Of a DNA stretch of 64,000 nucleotides, positions 16,864-25,949 are shown piece after piece. The stretch covers positions 1 to 64,000 of the forward strand of contig CAVFZY010000032.1 of NCBI GenBank assembly GCA_963627135.1, written 5' to 3'. A program made the translations under genes and the position numbers. The notes beneath the pieces were generated by a model that was not told where the DNA came from, searched no databases, and saw nothing but the letters and a program-made list of their open reading frames with translations. This DNA is from CAG-103 sp963627135. GTDB taxonomy: Bacteria > Bacillota > Clostridia > Oscillospirales > Oscillospiraceae. How positions within the stretch are numbered: position 1 is the stretch's first letter; the number at the start of each line of letters is the position of its first letter.

Positions 16864-17100
16864 TTACGATTTTCTTTTGCCGAGGATGATGTTCCCTTTC
16901 AGGTCAATGACATATGGCATATCAATATTTGTGGTTTTGCTACCGATATAATTGCCGTTGATCATATCATTGATGTTTTTAGCCGTGGGATTCTTATCAT
17001 AGCGGCCATTGTGATAGGTGCCGTTTTTGACATCTCTCTCGTGCATACCTTTTTCAACATGATATGAAGGTGCATGCGTTAACAGCCTTTTCTTCCTCCC
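16864..17100 (-). pseudogene. Second toxin-like C-terminal fragment
   Basis: The minus strand encodes a hydrophilic tail (HAPSYHVEKGMHERD, then NGRYDKNPTAKNINDM, ending NIILGKRKS) with no plausible start and no associated immunity gene. Asn/Lys/Tyr-rich short tails ending in VIDLKGNIILG-like strands are typical of secreted polymorphic toxin C-termini, but I cannot name the family. Its base composition is AT-richer than the flanking genes. Confidence 0.4.
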
Positions 17101-17170
17101 TTGTTGCGATATTCGCTCAACGTATCGGTTTACCGCAGCGGCACAAAAATGTAAACAGGCCGCAGCGCGC

Positions 17171-17201
17171 AAAAAAAGCGCCGGCCTTGCGGCCGGCGCT
17201 T
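17171..17201 (-). terminator. Terminator of the oxoacid oxidoreductase operon
   Basis: AAGCGCCGGCC and GGCCGGCGCTT around GCAA, followed by a seven-T tract on the minus strand, about 100 bases after the dehydrogenase stop. Between it and the stop (17202-17302) nothing else is recognisable. Confidence 0.85.
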
Positions 17202-17302
17202 CTCGCAAAAACAGAGAGGCTCGTCAAAAATGCAAAACAGAGAAAATGTAAGTAAAGAGGAGAGATTCGAGAGAATATCGCAATAAGACTATTTGGCACC
17301 GT

Positions 17303-18262
17303 TTACACGATGCGGTTGACGAGTTCCTCCCCGTGGATCTGGCGGAGAATGTTCTGATAACCAATGCTGAAGCAGCGGATGACAGTTTCGCGGGTCGCCG
17401 CGCCAAGGTGAGACGTGGTGATAACCTTTTCCATTTTCACGAGCGGATCATTGGGATCGAGGGGCTCTTTCTCCCACGTGTCGATGGCAGCGCCCCAGAT
17501 AGTGCCATTCTGCAATGCCTCGACCAGCGCCTTGTCGTCGATGACGGCGCCGCGCGCCTCATTGACGATGATCGCATTCGGCTTCATCATGGCAAACTGC
17601 TCCTTGCCGATCATGCCGCGGGTCTGCTCGGTCAGCGGGCAGTGCAGGGATACAACATCGGACTCGCGCAGCAGCGTCTCGAGCGAGACATATTCGCAGT
17701 TGAGCTTCTTCTCCATTTCCTCGGGCATACGGTACGGATCGCTGTAGATCAGCTTGCAATCCCACCCCTGCAGGCGCTGCATGACCATGCGGCCGATGGC
17801 ACCGCCGCCGATAATGCCGACCGTCTTGCCGCGCAGCTCGTAGCTGTCATGGCGCCACGTCCAGCTATGCCACTCGCCCTGCTTGCAGCGACGGTCGATC
17901 ATGCTCAGGCGGCGCATGCAGGCGAGCATGAGCGCAATGGTGAATTCCGCGGTCGTGGAGGCATTCTCACCGGCGGAATTGCACACCGGAATGCCCTTTT
18001 CCTTGGCATAGGCAATGTCCACATGGTTATAGCCGGTCGCAGGGACATGGATGAGCTTCAGATTCTTGGCGCGGTCCATCTCCAGCTTGCCGATCTTGCA
18101 GATCGAGGCCAGGATGTAGTCGGCGTCCTCAAAATCGCCCTTTTTGCCGTTCTTCACGGGGTACAGGAATCGGAGATCCAGTTCCTTCGGGCAAAGTTCA
18201 GAAATCAGTGTCTCCATGCCCTCCGTCGGGAGCTTTTCACAATAAAGAACTACGTTCGACAT
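17303..18262 (-). CDS. D-isomer-specific 2-hydroxyacid dehydrogenase
   Basis: NAD-dependent dehydrogenase of 319 residues interconverting a 2-oxo and a D-2-hydroxy acid. Start at MSNVVLYCEKL (ATG 18262): upstream codons are Lys-rich and lack family similarity. The Rossmann motif is GIIGGGAIGRM; catalytic Arg, Glu and His are in NEARGAVIDD, the following NDPLVKMEKV region and TTSHLGAATRETV. It is the last gene of the minus-strand run after the CoA-transferase (66-base gap). With the oxidoreductase and CoA-transferase it could interconvert a hydroxy acid substrate with its 2-oxo acid. The exact substrate is not determinable. Confidence 0.9.
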   Translation of the reverse strand: MSNVVLYCEKLPTEGMETLISELCPKELDLRFLYPVKNGKKGDFEDADYILASICKIGKLEMDRAKNLKLIHVPATGYNHVDIAYAKEKGIPVCNSAGENASTTAEFTIALMLACMRRLSMIDRRCKQGEWHSWTWRHDSYELRGKTVGIIGGGAIGRMVMQRLQGWDCKLIYSDPYRMPEEMEKKLNCEYVSLETLLRESDVVSLHCPLTEQTRGMIGKEQFAMMKPNAIIVNEARGAVIDDKALVEALQNGTIWGAAIDTWEKEPLDPNDPLVKMEKVITTSHLGAATRETVIRCFSIGYQNILRQIHGEELVNRIV

Positions 18263-18328
18263 AGGTTTTCCATTCCTTTCTTTCTGTTTCTGTTCTGTTT
18301 TCTTCTTTCGTTTGGTCACCGCGCCTGC

Positions 18329-19807
18329 TCAGGGCTTCATGGTGCCTGTGGCCAAAAACCGCTGGTGCCAAGACAGCGCCTGAGCCAGATCGTGCGGTGT
18401 CTGCTTTCCGGCCGCAACGTCGAGCGCGTGCTCATAGTATTCGCGCAGCATGGGCCGGTAATCCGGATGCGCGCAGTTTTCAATGATGAGCTCGGCACGC
18501 TCGCGCGGGGTCTTCCAGCGCAGATCGGCGATGCCCTGCTCGGTGATGATGACCTGCACATCGTGCTCGGTCTGGTCCACATGCGACACCATCGGCACGA
18601 TGCAGGAGATGAGGCCGCCCTTGGCAACAGACTCTGTCGCGAAGATGCACACACGTGCATTGCGCGCAAAGTCGCCGCTGCCGCCGATGCCGTTCATCAT
18701 CTTGGTGCCCATGATGTGCGTGGAGTTGACGTTTCCATAAATATCCACTTCGATTGGGGTGTTGAGCGAGATCACGCCGAGACGGCGCACCACCTCCGGA
18801 TGGTTTGTGATCTCCTGCGGACGCAGCAGGATCTTATCCTTGAAGTAATCAATGTTCTCATAGAAACGGCGGCGGTTTTCCTCGCCGAGCGCAATGGAAC
18901 TGGTGGACACAAAGTCAAACACGCCCTGCTCGATCAGGTTCAGCGCAGAATCCTGCATGACCTCGGTGTACATGCTCAGGCCATGGAAGCCGCTCGAGGC
19001 CAGACAGCTGAGCACCGCGTTGCCGACAGAGCCAACGCCCGACTGGATCGGCCCCGGATTCTCCGGCAGACGGCCGGCAGCAATCTCCTGCTTGAGGAAT
19101 TTGACGACATTCTCGCCGATGGTCTTGGTCGCCTCCGAATAGGGCTTAAACTTCTGCGGCTCGTCACGGCGGTCCGTGAGAACGATCGCCGCAATCTTCT
19201 CCGGCGGGCACGGGATGTACGGGGTGCCGACACGGTCGTCCGACTTCGTGATCGGGATAATACGCGCATGCGGCGGCAGGCCGATCTCGAAGATGTCGTG
19301 CATACCGACCAGGCCCTCCGGGAGCGTTTCGTTGACCTCCACGATGACCTTATCGGCGTTGCGCACAGCCGCGTCTGCACTCCCGCCGGAAGCGGCCAAG
19401 TACAGCCCCTGCTCGCTCACCGCCGTACATTCTACCACAGCCACGTCGATTTTGGGGCCGGTATGTTGATTCATGTGCATGGGAAAATGCGAAATGTGCA
19501 CATCACTGTAGCCGACCGTGCCTGCATTGATGGCATTGCGCAGGTCCTTATGCGACTGGTGGGCGTAGCGCTTTTTGACCAAGCCGGCACGCACCATCGC
19601 ACCGTCGATCTCGTCGCCGACGGCGGCGCCGACACAGATGGTCAGATCGCGCGCGTGTCCGGAGCGTACCAGTGCCTCGGGAACGGCCTTCGGGTAGCCG
19701 ACACTGGTAAAGCCGCTCACACCGAGGGTCATGCCGGTCCGGATCAACTGTGCCGCCTGGTCCGCGGACATGATCTTGCTCTTCAAGAGTTCCGGTACTC
19801 TTTCCAT
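18329..19807 (-). CDS. Acetyl-CoA hydrolase/CoA-transferase family (succinyl-CoA:acetate-type)
   Basis: Protein of 492 residues of the acetyl-CoA hydrolase/transferase family (Cat1/AarC-like), which exchanges CoA between acyl-CoA and a free acid, usually acetate. An oxyanion/CoA-binding glycine motif GVGSVGNAVL lies near residue 255. The C-terminal half carries MGTKMMNGIGGSGDFARNA and VQVIITEQGIADLRW, highly conserved in this family. AGGAGG precedes the ATG. It lies 41 bases after the gamma subunit gene, so it can convert the acyl-CoA made by the oxidoreductase into free acid plus another CoA ester, conserving energy. Succinyl-CoA is the best guess for the donor. Confidence 0.9.
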   Translation of the reverse strand: MERVPELLKSKIMSADQAAQLIRTGMTLGVSGFTSVGYPKAVPEALVRSGHARDLTICVGAAVGDEIDGAMVRAGLVKKRYAHQSHKDLRNAINAGTVGYSDVHISHFPMHMNQHTGPKIDVAVVECTAVSEQGLYLAASGGSADAAVRNADKVIVEVNETLPEGLVGMHDIFEIGLPPHARIIPITKSDDRVGTPYIPCPPEKIAAIVLTDRRDEPQKFKPYSEATKTIGENVVKFLKQEIAAGRLPENPGPIQSGVGSVGNAVLSCLASSGFHGLSMYTEVMQDSALNLIEQGVFDFVSTSSIALGEENRRRFYENIDYFKDKILLRPQEITNHPEVVRRLGVISLNTPIEVDIYGNVNSTHIMGTKMMNGIGGSGDFARNARVCIFATESVAKGGLISCIVPMVSHVDQTEHDVQVIITEQGIADLRWKTPRERAELIIENCAHPDYRPMLREYYEHALDVAAGKQTPHDLAQALSWHQRFLATGTMKP

Positions 19808-19848
19808 AGGTTCCTCCTGATTGTTGAATTCGTTGACAGCCCGGCAGA

Positions 19849-20397
19849 TCAGGCAAGATCCGCCTTGCCGTGCTCGTAGCCGAACTGCAGCGCCTTGAGG
19901 TTGAGATCGACCACCTTCGGGTTCATGACCGCGCGGATGGCGTTCTGCGCATTCTCAAGCGAGATGTCCGGGTTGTGCGCCACGATGTAACCCATCATGA
20001 CGATGTTCGTGCACACGACGCGGAAGTTTTCCTCAGCATACTTCGTGGCTGGGAACAGGAAGACCTGCTTGGCCGGCGTGCCGGAAACGTCCTCCGCAGT
20101 GACGAACGTGCTATCCACGAACAGGCGCGTATCGGGGTTGATATCGCCCTTGAACTTATCAAAGCTGGGCTTGTTGAACGCAACGAACGAGTCGAGCTTA
20201 TCGGCCTTAACGTAGTCGATGCGCTCGTCGGAAACGACGAGTTCCGCCTTGCAGGCGCCGCCGCGGGCAGCGGGGCCATAGCTCTGCGTCTGCGCAACTT
20301 CGTAATTGTTCTGCACACCATAAGCGTTTGCCAGCAGCACCGCCAGGGAGATAACGCCCTGACCGCCGGAACCGCCGAATCGAAAATCCTTACGCAT
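19849..20397 (-). CDS. korC: 2-oxoacid:ferredoxin oxidoreductase, gamma subunit
   Basis: Gamma subunit (182 residues) of a four-subunit 2-oxoacid:ferredoxin oxidoreductase. It has the family start FGGSGGQGVISLAVLLANA, then QSYGPAARGGACKAELV, both diagnostic for this domain. It follows the ferredoxin-like subunit by 15 bases. In this enzyme class it helps bind CoA and complete the oxidative decarboxylation of a 2-oxo acid to acyl-CoA plus CO2 with reduced ferredoxin. Confidence 0.9.
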   Translation of the reverse strand: MRKDFRFGGSGGQGVISLAVLLANAYGVQNNYEVAQTQSYGPAARGGACKAELVVSDERIDYVKADKLDSFVAFNKPSFDKFKGDINPDTRLFVDSTFVTAEDVSGTPAKQVFLFPATKYAEENFRVVCTNIVMMGYIVAHNPDISLENAQNAIRAVMNPKVVDLNLKALQFGYEHGKADLA

Positions 20398-20412
20398 GGT
20401 TCTGTCCTCCTC

Positions 20413-20616
20413 TTATTCCTTAGTGACCTCGATGCAGACATCGGGGCAGGTATGCTCGCACATCTTGCAGGCAATGCAGGCATCCGGATTCTGGGCATAC
20501 GGCATCAGGTAGCCGCCGTTGCTGCGCTGCTCACCAATGGCAAGCACACCCTTCTTGCACGCACGCACACACAGTGCGCAGCCTTTACACCATTTGCTGT
20601 CGATCGTGATCTTCAT
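20413..20616 (-). CDS. korD: 2-oxoacid:ferredoxin oxidoreductase, delta subunit (two 4Fe-4S clusters)
   Basis: Ferredoxin-like subunit of 67 residues with two 4Fe-4S motifs: CKGCALCVRAC and CIACKMCEHTCP. It passes electrons from the thiamin-diphosphate centre to external ferredoxin. Start and upstream stop overlap by four bases with the beta subunit gene. The separate small delta subunit is typical of the KorABCD/VorABCD arrangement. Confidence 0.92.
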   Translation of the reverse strand: MKITIDSKWCKGCALCVRACKKGVLAIGEQRSNGGYLMPYAQNPDACIACKMCEHTCPDVCIEVTKE

Positions 20617-21422
20617 TTCTTCGCTGCCTCCTGTTTCTCCGCCTGCACGTCGCAGAGCTCTTCCTTGTGCGTATCTTCATACAGCACGCCGAGCGTGATC
20701 TTGCCGTCCTCGGACACGCTCTCGCCGTTTTTGGCATTGCAGACCTGTGCCGCGTACCAGTCGTACATTTCGGTCGGGGTTTTGAAGTTGAAAATGTTGC
20801 GGCCGGCAGTCGTCGGGCACGGGCTGAGCACCTCGATGAACGAGAAGCCCTTGTGCTCCATGGCGCTGACGATAATACGCTCGAGCTGAACGGGATTGGT
20901 AACGCTCGCTCTGGCATAGAACGTGGCACCGGCGCCGGTCACGAGCTTGTACATATCAAACGGGTGCTCCTCGTTGCCAAGCGGAGAGGTCTTGGTCGTG
21001 GCACCGTAGGGCGTAGTCGGGGCACGCTGGCCGCCGGTCATACCATAAATATAGTTACTCATCATGATGACGGTCATGTCCACGTTGCGCTTGGCTGCGT
21101 GGATGAGGTGGTTGCCGCCGATACCGGCGCAGTCGCCGTCACCGGAGAACACAACAATGCGCTTGTCCGGATTGACCGCCTTGAGGCCCTCGGCCTGCGC
21201 GAGTGCTCTGCCGTGCAGAGTGTGCAGGCAGTCAAACTTCAGGTACACCGGGCTCCAGGAGGAGCAGCCGATGCCGCTGACGAGCGCCATTTCATTTTCC
21301 TTTATGCCAAGTTCATCGATCGCACGGATGAAGCTGTTGACCACGATCCCGTGGCCGCAGCCGGGGCAGAAGATGAACGGAAGTGCTTCCTGACGGATGT
21401 ATTTTTCTGCGATGCTGTTCAT
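20613..21422 (-). CDS. korB: 2-oxoacid:ferredoxin oxidoreductase, beta subunit (TPP-binding)
   Basis: Catalytic beta subunit of 269 residues. The thiamin-diphosphate/Mg motif is GDGDCAGIGGNHLIHAAKRN followed by NNxxYGMTGGQ-like MMSNYIYGMTGGQRAPTT. N-terminal CPGCGHG carries conserved cysteines for the cluster near the active site. It lies one base after the alpha subunit gene. Substrate range (2-oxoglutarate or branched 2-oxo acids) cannot be settled by eye; the CoA-transferase next door favours 2-oxoglutarate. Confidence 0.92.
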   Translation of the reverse strand: MNSIAEKYIRQEALPFIFCPGCGHGIVVNSFIRAIDELGIKENEMALVSGIGCSSWSPVYLKFDCLHTLHGRALAQAEGLKAVNPDKRIVVFSGDGDCAGIGGNHLIHAAKRNVDMTVIMMSNYIYGMTGGQRAPTTPYGATTKTSPLGNEEHPFDMYKLVTGAGATFYARASVTNPVQLERIIVSAMEHKGFSFIEVLSPCPTTAGRNIFNFKTPTEMYDWYAAQVCNAKNGESVSEDGKITLGVLYEDTHKEELCDVQAEKQEAAKK

Positions 21423-21423
21423 A

Positions 21424-22560
21424 TCACTTCACCTCAACAATCTGATTGTAAATCGCGGTCGGCGCCGGGAACACACCGCCGATAGAGCTGAACGTCTCCA
21501 CTTTGTCATAACCGACGATGCGCTGCACTTCGCGGGCATAGTCACCGACATTCATTTCCGCAACGATCACACGCTTGGCGCTGGCGCAGGCAGTGCGGAT
21601 CTCTTTTTCCGGAACGGGCCAGATGGTATTGAGCTTGAGCAGGCCAACCTTGTGCTGCTCGTCGCGTGCGCGGCGAACGGCGGACAGAGCGCTGCGGCTG
21701 ACGGAGCCATAGGCCACAACCACGGTCTCGGCATCATCCAGGAAGAAGCCTTCCACGGACGTGATATCGTCAATATTGTCAAGGATCTTGTCGCAGTAAC
21801 GGTGGATAGCAGCGGCGCAGACCTTCGGATCCGTGCCGGCGCGGATACCTCGCTCGTCATGCAGCTGGCCGTCGACGAGGACGTTGTGGCCCTCGAAGCA
21901 GCGGATGCGCGGCGGGATCTTGTGCTCGTCGGGCTGGAAATACGCAGTGCACTTACCCTCGAACTTCTCGTCGAAGATCTCGACCTCGTCGGGAATGACG
22001 AGCTTCTCGCGGGTGTGGCCGACGGTCTCGTCAGAAAGCACGAACACCGGCACACGGTACTTATCCGCTAGGTTGAAGGCGCGGACCGTGAAGTCAAACG
22101 TCTCCTGAACGGATGACGGCGTGAGGGCGATGATCTCATAGTCGCCGTGCCCGCCGTAGCGCGCCTGCATGACGGCGTCCTGCGCCGTGCAGGTCGGCTG
22201 GCCGGTCGCCGGGCCGCCACGCATGACGTTGACGATGACCAGCGGCGTCTCGGAGACGATGGCGTAGCCAATGCCTTCCTGCATCAGGGTGAAGCCCGGG
22301 CCGGACGTGGCCGTCATAGCACGTGCGCCGCCCCAGCTGGCGCCGATGACCGCATTGATGGAGGCGAGTTCGTCTTCCATCTGCATGAACACACCGCCGG
22401 CGGCGAACATCTTGTCGGACAGATATTCGGGGATCTCCGTTGCTGGAGTGATCGGATAGCCCGCCATAAAGCGGCAGCCCGCTGCCAACGCGCCGGCCGC
22501 GCAGGCCTCGTTGCCCTGCATCAGCTTCGGGCCGCTGTTGCTTACTTTTTGCATACTCAT
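21424..22560 (-). CDS. korA: 2-oxoacid:ferredoxin oxidoreductase, alpha subunit
   Basis: Alpha subunit of 378 residues, first gene of the kor operon. Start at MSMQKVSN (22560), with GAGG 9-10 bases upstream; the longer open frame is rejected because it runs through the upstream terminator. Key stretches: GNEACAAGALAAGCRFMAGY, PITPATEIPEYLS, EDELASINAVIGASWGGARA and TSGPGFTLMQEGIGYA (pyrimidine-binding domain), and a C-terminal transketolase-like domain (VVVAYGSVSRSA). This subunit carries no gamma fusion. Confidence 0.92.
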   Translation of the reverse strand: MSMQKVSNSGPKLMQGNEACAAGALAAGCRFMAGYPITPATEIPEYLSDKMFAAGGVFMQMEDELASINAVIGASWGGARAMTATSGPGFTLMQEGIGYAIVSETPLVIVNVMRGGPATGQPTCTAQDAVMQARYGGHGDYEIIALTPSSVQETFDFTVRAFNLADKYRVPVFVLSDETVGHTREKLVIPDEVEIFDEKFEGKCTAYFQPDEHKIPPRIRCFEGHNVLVDGQLHDERGIRAGTDPKVCAAAIHRYCDKILDNIDDITSVEGFFLDDAETVVVAYGSVSRSALSAVRRARDEQHKVGLLKLNTIWPVPEKEIRTACASAKRVIVAEMNVGDYAREVQRIVGYDKVETFSSIGGVFPAPTAIYNQIVEVK

Positions 22561-22603
22561 AAGCCATAACCTCGTTTTCTCAAAAATTGAAGGGTTTGCA
22601 GAT

Positions 22604-22662
22604 AAAAAAATCCGGCAAAAGCCAGCCTGATACCGAAAACGAGCAGACTGTTTTTTGCCGGA
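22604..22662 (-). terminator. Terminator between the DASS transporter and the kor operon
   Basis: On the minus strand TTCCGGCAAAAAACAG and CTGGCTTTTGCCGGA pair around a 24-base loop, followed by seven T residues. It should separate transporter transcription from korA, so kor needs its own promoter in 22560-22603 or partial readthrough. Confidence 0.75.
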
Positions 22663-22740
22663 AGCATATCTCTTATGCTGCGCGCGGGAACGCGCCGCCA
22701 AAATACGCCAAGCAGATATGAAATTGGTTCCACGCAGATG

Positions 22741-24159
22741 TTATCCAACGTTGGTGAGCACGCTGAATCCGGGCCAAAATGTGATGAGCGCCCAACCGAT
22801 GGCGGATACCGCCAAAATCATGACGGCCGTGAGCATGATGCCGCGCACAAACATATACCGCGGACTCAGGCCATAACCGATTGGGATCGAGCGGATCGAC
22901 GTTGGCAGCGTATAGGATAGGTTATACGCCACGGTCGCGACCCAGAGGTACGGAATCACGGGCAGAGAGAGCCCCTGCGCGATACCGATCACGATTGGGA
23001 TCGTAACAGCGGCGCAGGCCGTATTGTTGATCACGTCCGAGAGGACAACGTTGAGCGTCACAATGATCAGGACGAGCAGGAATGTATTGTGCACCGGGAA
23101 CCGGGCGATCAGTCCGGCAAACACCTCTGATGCACCGCTGCCGTTGACAAGTGCGCCGAGTGCAGTGCCACCGGCAAAGAGGAAGAACATACCCCACATC
23201 AGGTTCTGCTCTACGTGCTCCCACGTGATGACGGGCTTTTTCTCCTCATCACGCAGGAAGAACATGACCAAGCCGCCAATCAGAAACACGAAGCCGGGTT
23301 TGAGCACCGGGAACTGCTGCTGATACAGCTGCCGTGTGAACGCGAGCAGCGCAGCCGCCGCAAACACGATCAGCGAGATACGGCCCGCACGGCTGAGCTT
23401 CGGCAGATCTTTACACAGAGCACCGAAATAGGATTTCGACCCCTCAAGGGTTTTCTTTTTGCAAGGCAGCAAAAGCAGATACACAAGCGTCAGCGCCGTT
23501 ACCGCCAGCGCAAACGGCCAGAGCGCCCGCACCCAATCGGTATAAAGGAACTCCGTACCTGTCAACTCCTCGATATACGAGACCGTGATCAGGTTCATGG
23601 CGCCGCCGAGCGGCGTGAACATGCCGCCGTTATTGGCGCCCCAGACGATCGCCAGGAGCACGAGCTTCGCGGCGCTGCTTTTTTCCACGTCGCCTTCGCC
23701 GACGAACTTGAGCATCGCCATCGCAATGGAGCACAGCACGGCCGCGACCACCGTATTCGGCAGCACAGCCGAAAGCGCCGTAGCGATCAAAAACCAGATC
23801 ACTACCTGCTGTCTGACGGAGGTACCGACCAGCGCCAGACCGTGCGCGGCAATGCGCTTATCTACGCCGGTGATCTCCCAGACCATGGTGATAATGTCCG
23901 CGCCCGCCAGCAGGAATACCAACTCCGCTGAATAGCAGTTCGTAACGCTCGACATGTCGGTGAGGGCAAAGACCGCGTTGATGACGACCGGCAGAAACGC
24001 CGCGATTGCCGGAGGCACGGGCATTGCCACCCACCAGACGCCCATCCACAGAACCGTTCCCAAAGCGAGCCGCACGTTTTGCTCCAGACCGCCATAAGGA
24101 ATAAAACTGAGCGCAAAGAGCGCTGGGCCGATAATCAGCCAGATTTTCTTTCGGTTCAT
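22741..24159 (-). CDS. DASS/SLC13-family anion:sodium symporter (second copy)
   Basis: Polytopic transporter of 472 residues with about 11 hydrophobic segments of the divalent anion:sodium symporter family (di/tricarboxylates, sulfate). The two family SNT-type substrate loops appear as LPNTVVAAVL (about 150) and VINNTACAAVTIPI (about 395), so the serine is not conserved in either. It follows the first DASS gene by 22 bases. Its place beside a 2-oxoacid oxidoreductase suggests organic acid uptake or exchange. Confidence 0.88.
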   Translation of the reverse strand: MNRKKIWLIIGPALFALSFIPYGGLEQNVRLALGTVLWMGVWWVAMPVPPAIAAFLPVVINAVFALTDMSSVTNCYSAELVFLLAGADIITMVWEITGVDKRIAAHGLALVGTSVRQQVVIWFLIATALSAVLPNTVVAAVLCSIAMAMLKFVGEGDVEKSSAAKLVLLAIVWGANNGGMFTPLGGAMNLITVSYIEELTGTEFLYTDWVRALWPFALAVTALTLVYLLLLPCKKKTLEGSKSYFGALCKDLPKLSRAGRISLIVFAAAALLAFTRQLYQQQFPVLKPGFVFLIGGLVMFFLRDEEKKPVITWEHVEQNLMWGMFFLFAGGTALGALVNGSGASEVFAGLIARFPVHNTFLLVLIIVTLNVVLSDVINNTACAAVTIPIVIGIAQGLSLPVIPYLWVATVAYNLSYTLPTSIRSIPIGYGLSPRYMFVRGIMLTAVMILAVSAIGWALITFWPGFSVLTNVG

Positions 24160-24181
24160 AGGTCAGATCATAAACGAAAGC

Positions 24182-25597
24182 TTACAGGATACCGATGACC
24201 GGGAACCAGACCTTCACGCTGAAAATCAGTCCGATAATGATCAGCAGTGCGATTGGGATCGCGCCCTTGAGCTCCTGTGCCGTGGTGAAGCGGTCGGTCG
24301 AATAGAAGATCAGGTTCGGCGCACTGTTGAACGGCAGGAAGAACGCACCGGCAGAGATCGCCATAACGGTCAGCAGACCCATTGTGTAGGGGTCAAAGCC
24401 AAGCGCGGAGGCCATTGTCATGCTCACGGGGACCATGACCGCTTCCATCGCATTCATACCGGCGAAGATAATGTGCAGCACGACCACGAAGCTCAGCCAG
24501 ATGATGAGGAACGTGTTGATGTTCATCGCAGCAAACGCCGGGTTGGTGGTAAAGATCGCATCGACCAGCCACTGGAAGCCGCCGGTCTTGTTCACACAGG
24601 TCGCCAGCGACATCGCAAAACCGAGCTGCAGGAAAGCCGGCCAGGCAAACGTGCCGTTGAGATCTTTGAACGTGCACACGCCGATGCCCGGGCAGAGCAT
24701 CAGGAAAATCGTCACGAACACAACATAGTCCGGCGCGACGTGATGCCACTTGTTCGTGCAGAAAGCGATGAGTGTCAGCAGGAAATAAAGGCCCGCCTTC
24801 TTCTCATTCTTGCTCATGGGGCCCATTTCCTTGAGCTTTTCCTTCGCGAACGTGATGTCAATCTCGCGCTTTTCGCCCTTCTTGGATCCGAAAAGCAGGT
24901 GGCACAGGATCGGGATCAGCAGCAGCGTGATGCCTGCGGGAATGAATGTGGCCTGCAGCCAGCCCGTCCAGGAGATCTCCTGACCGGTGACCTCGGTCAC
25001 GAGCGCCATGCCGATCGCATTGGCGCCGACAGCCGTGTAAAACAGCCAGGTGTTGGTGGTATTGGTAAAGAGGTTCGAGAGCATGATCGCCGCGTCACCC
25101 TTGTGCTCGCCACGCTTGTAGCCCATGCCTTCGCAAATGTTGTCGCAGATCGGCGACATGACGGCGCCACGCGCCGTGTTGGAGGGGATCATCAGCGACA
25201 GGACCGTGTTGGCGATCGAGGTCGCGTAGTTTGCCATGAGCTCCGTTTTGCCCATCTTTACGAGAATCCAATAGGCAACGCGCTCACCCAGACCGGAAAA
25301 CTTGATGGCAGACCCAATGAAGCCGGCCCACAGGCACAGCCACCAGCCGGAGCTGGAAAAGCCGGAGACAACATTGGTCTTCATGCCAAAGAAAATTGCG
25401 AGGATGGCCGCAGCCAGAACACCGATCAGATACTCCGGGATCGGCCGGACGATCCACATCAGGATCGCCCACACGAAAACGATCAGCACACCTTTTCCCT
25501 GTGCCTCAAGTCCCGTAAACGGCACCAGAGCCAGCAGCGCGCAGAGCACTGTCAGGACAGCCGCTACGATCAGGCGGTTTCTTTGTTGTTTTTTCAC
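24182..25597 (-). CDS. DASS/SLC13-family anion:sodium symporter (first copy)
   Basis: Polytopic transporter of 471 residues, about 11-12 hydrophobic segments, same family as the gene that follows it but clearly diverged. The first substrate loop keeps MIPSNTARGAV; the second reads LPFNSAPNLIFY. The GTG start (25597) follows a ribosome site GGAG in TTGGAGTG. A leader with a terminator hairpin at 25694-25732 lies upstream. Two non-identical DASS genes in a row may handle different acids or form an uptake/antiport pair; this is inference. Confidence 0.88.
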   Translation of the reverse strand: MKKQQRNRLIVAAVLTVLCALLALVPFTGLEAQGKGVLIVFVWAILMWIVRPIPEYLIGVLAAAILAIFFGMKTNVVSGFSSSGWWLCLWAGFIGSAIKFSGLGERVAYWILVKMGKTELMANYATSIANTVLSLMIPSNTARGAVMSPICDNICEGMGYKRGEHKGDAAIMLSNLFTNTTNTWLFYTAVGANAIGMALVTEVTGQEISWTGWLQATFIPAGITLLLIPILCHLLFGSKKGEKREIDITFAKEKLKEMGPMSKNEKKAGLYFLLTLIAFCTNKWHHVAPDYVVFVTIFLMLCPGIGVCTFKDLNGTFAWPAFLQLGFAMSLATCVNKTGGFQWLVDAIFTTNPAFAAMNINTFLIIWLSFVVVLHIIFAGMNAMEAVMVPVSMTMASALGFDPYTMGLLTVMAISAGAFFLPFNSAPNLIFYSTDRFTTAQELKGAIPIALLIIIGLIFSVKVWFPVIGIL

Positions 25598-25693
25598 TTT
25601 TTACACTCCAATTCCTATTCTCTTTCAATTTCTTCTCGCGGCAAAACGCAATCAGGTGCCGGCTCCAGCTGCGCCGCCAGCTTTTCCCTCCAG

Positions 25694-25732
25694 ATAAAAA
25701 AAGACCAACTACAATCTCTTGCAGTTGGTCTT
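25694..25732 (-). terminator. Terminator hairpin in the leader of the DASS gene
   Basis: AAGACCAACT and AGTTGGTCTT around a 12-base loop, followed by seven T residues on the minus strand. It is 215 bases past the DUF3870 stop and about 100 bases before the DASS start, so it is either a late terminator or an attenuator. A small GTCTC/GAGAC hairpin precedes it. Otherwise the 25598-25949 gap holds nothing I recognise. Confidence 0.75.
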
Positions 25733-25949
25733 GGAAAGTCGATTCCGTCTCGGGAGAGAGACGCTGACAATCAAACAACTCATAAACTATGTAATTGCGA
25801 TTTGCTTCCTACGCATTCAAAGTAGCACGTTCCCCTGCAAAAAGCAAGATTTTGTATGAATTTCAGATAAATGCACGAAATTTTTGTGTAAAAGCTGTGC
25901 ATTTTCACAGGATTGTCGTCCCGGTATCTTCCTTTCCGGCTCGCTCCAC

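Noticed and set aside
21424..22701. Longer start for korA
   Set aside because: The extension runs through the terminator hairpin at 22604-22662 and has no similarity to the family.
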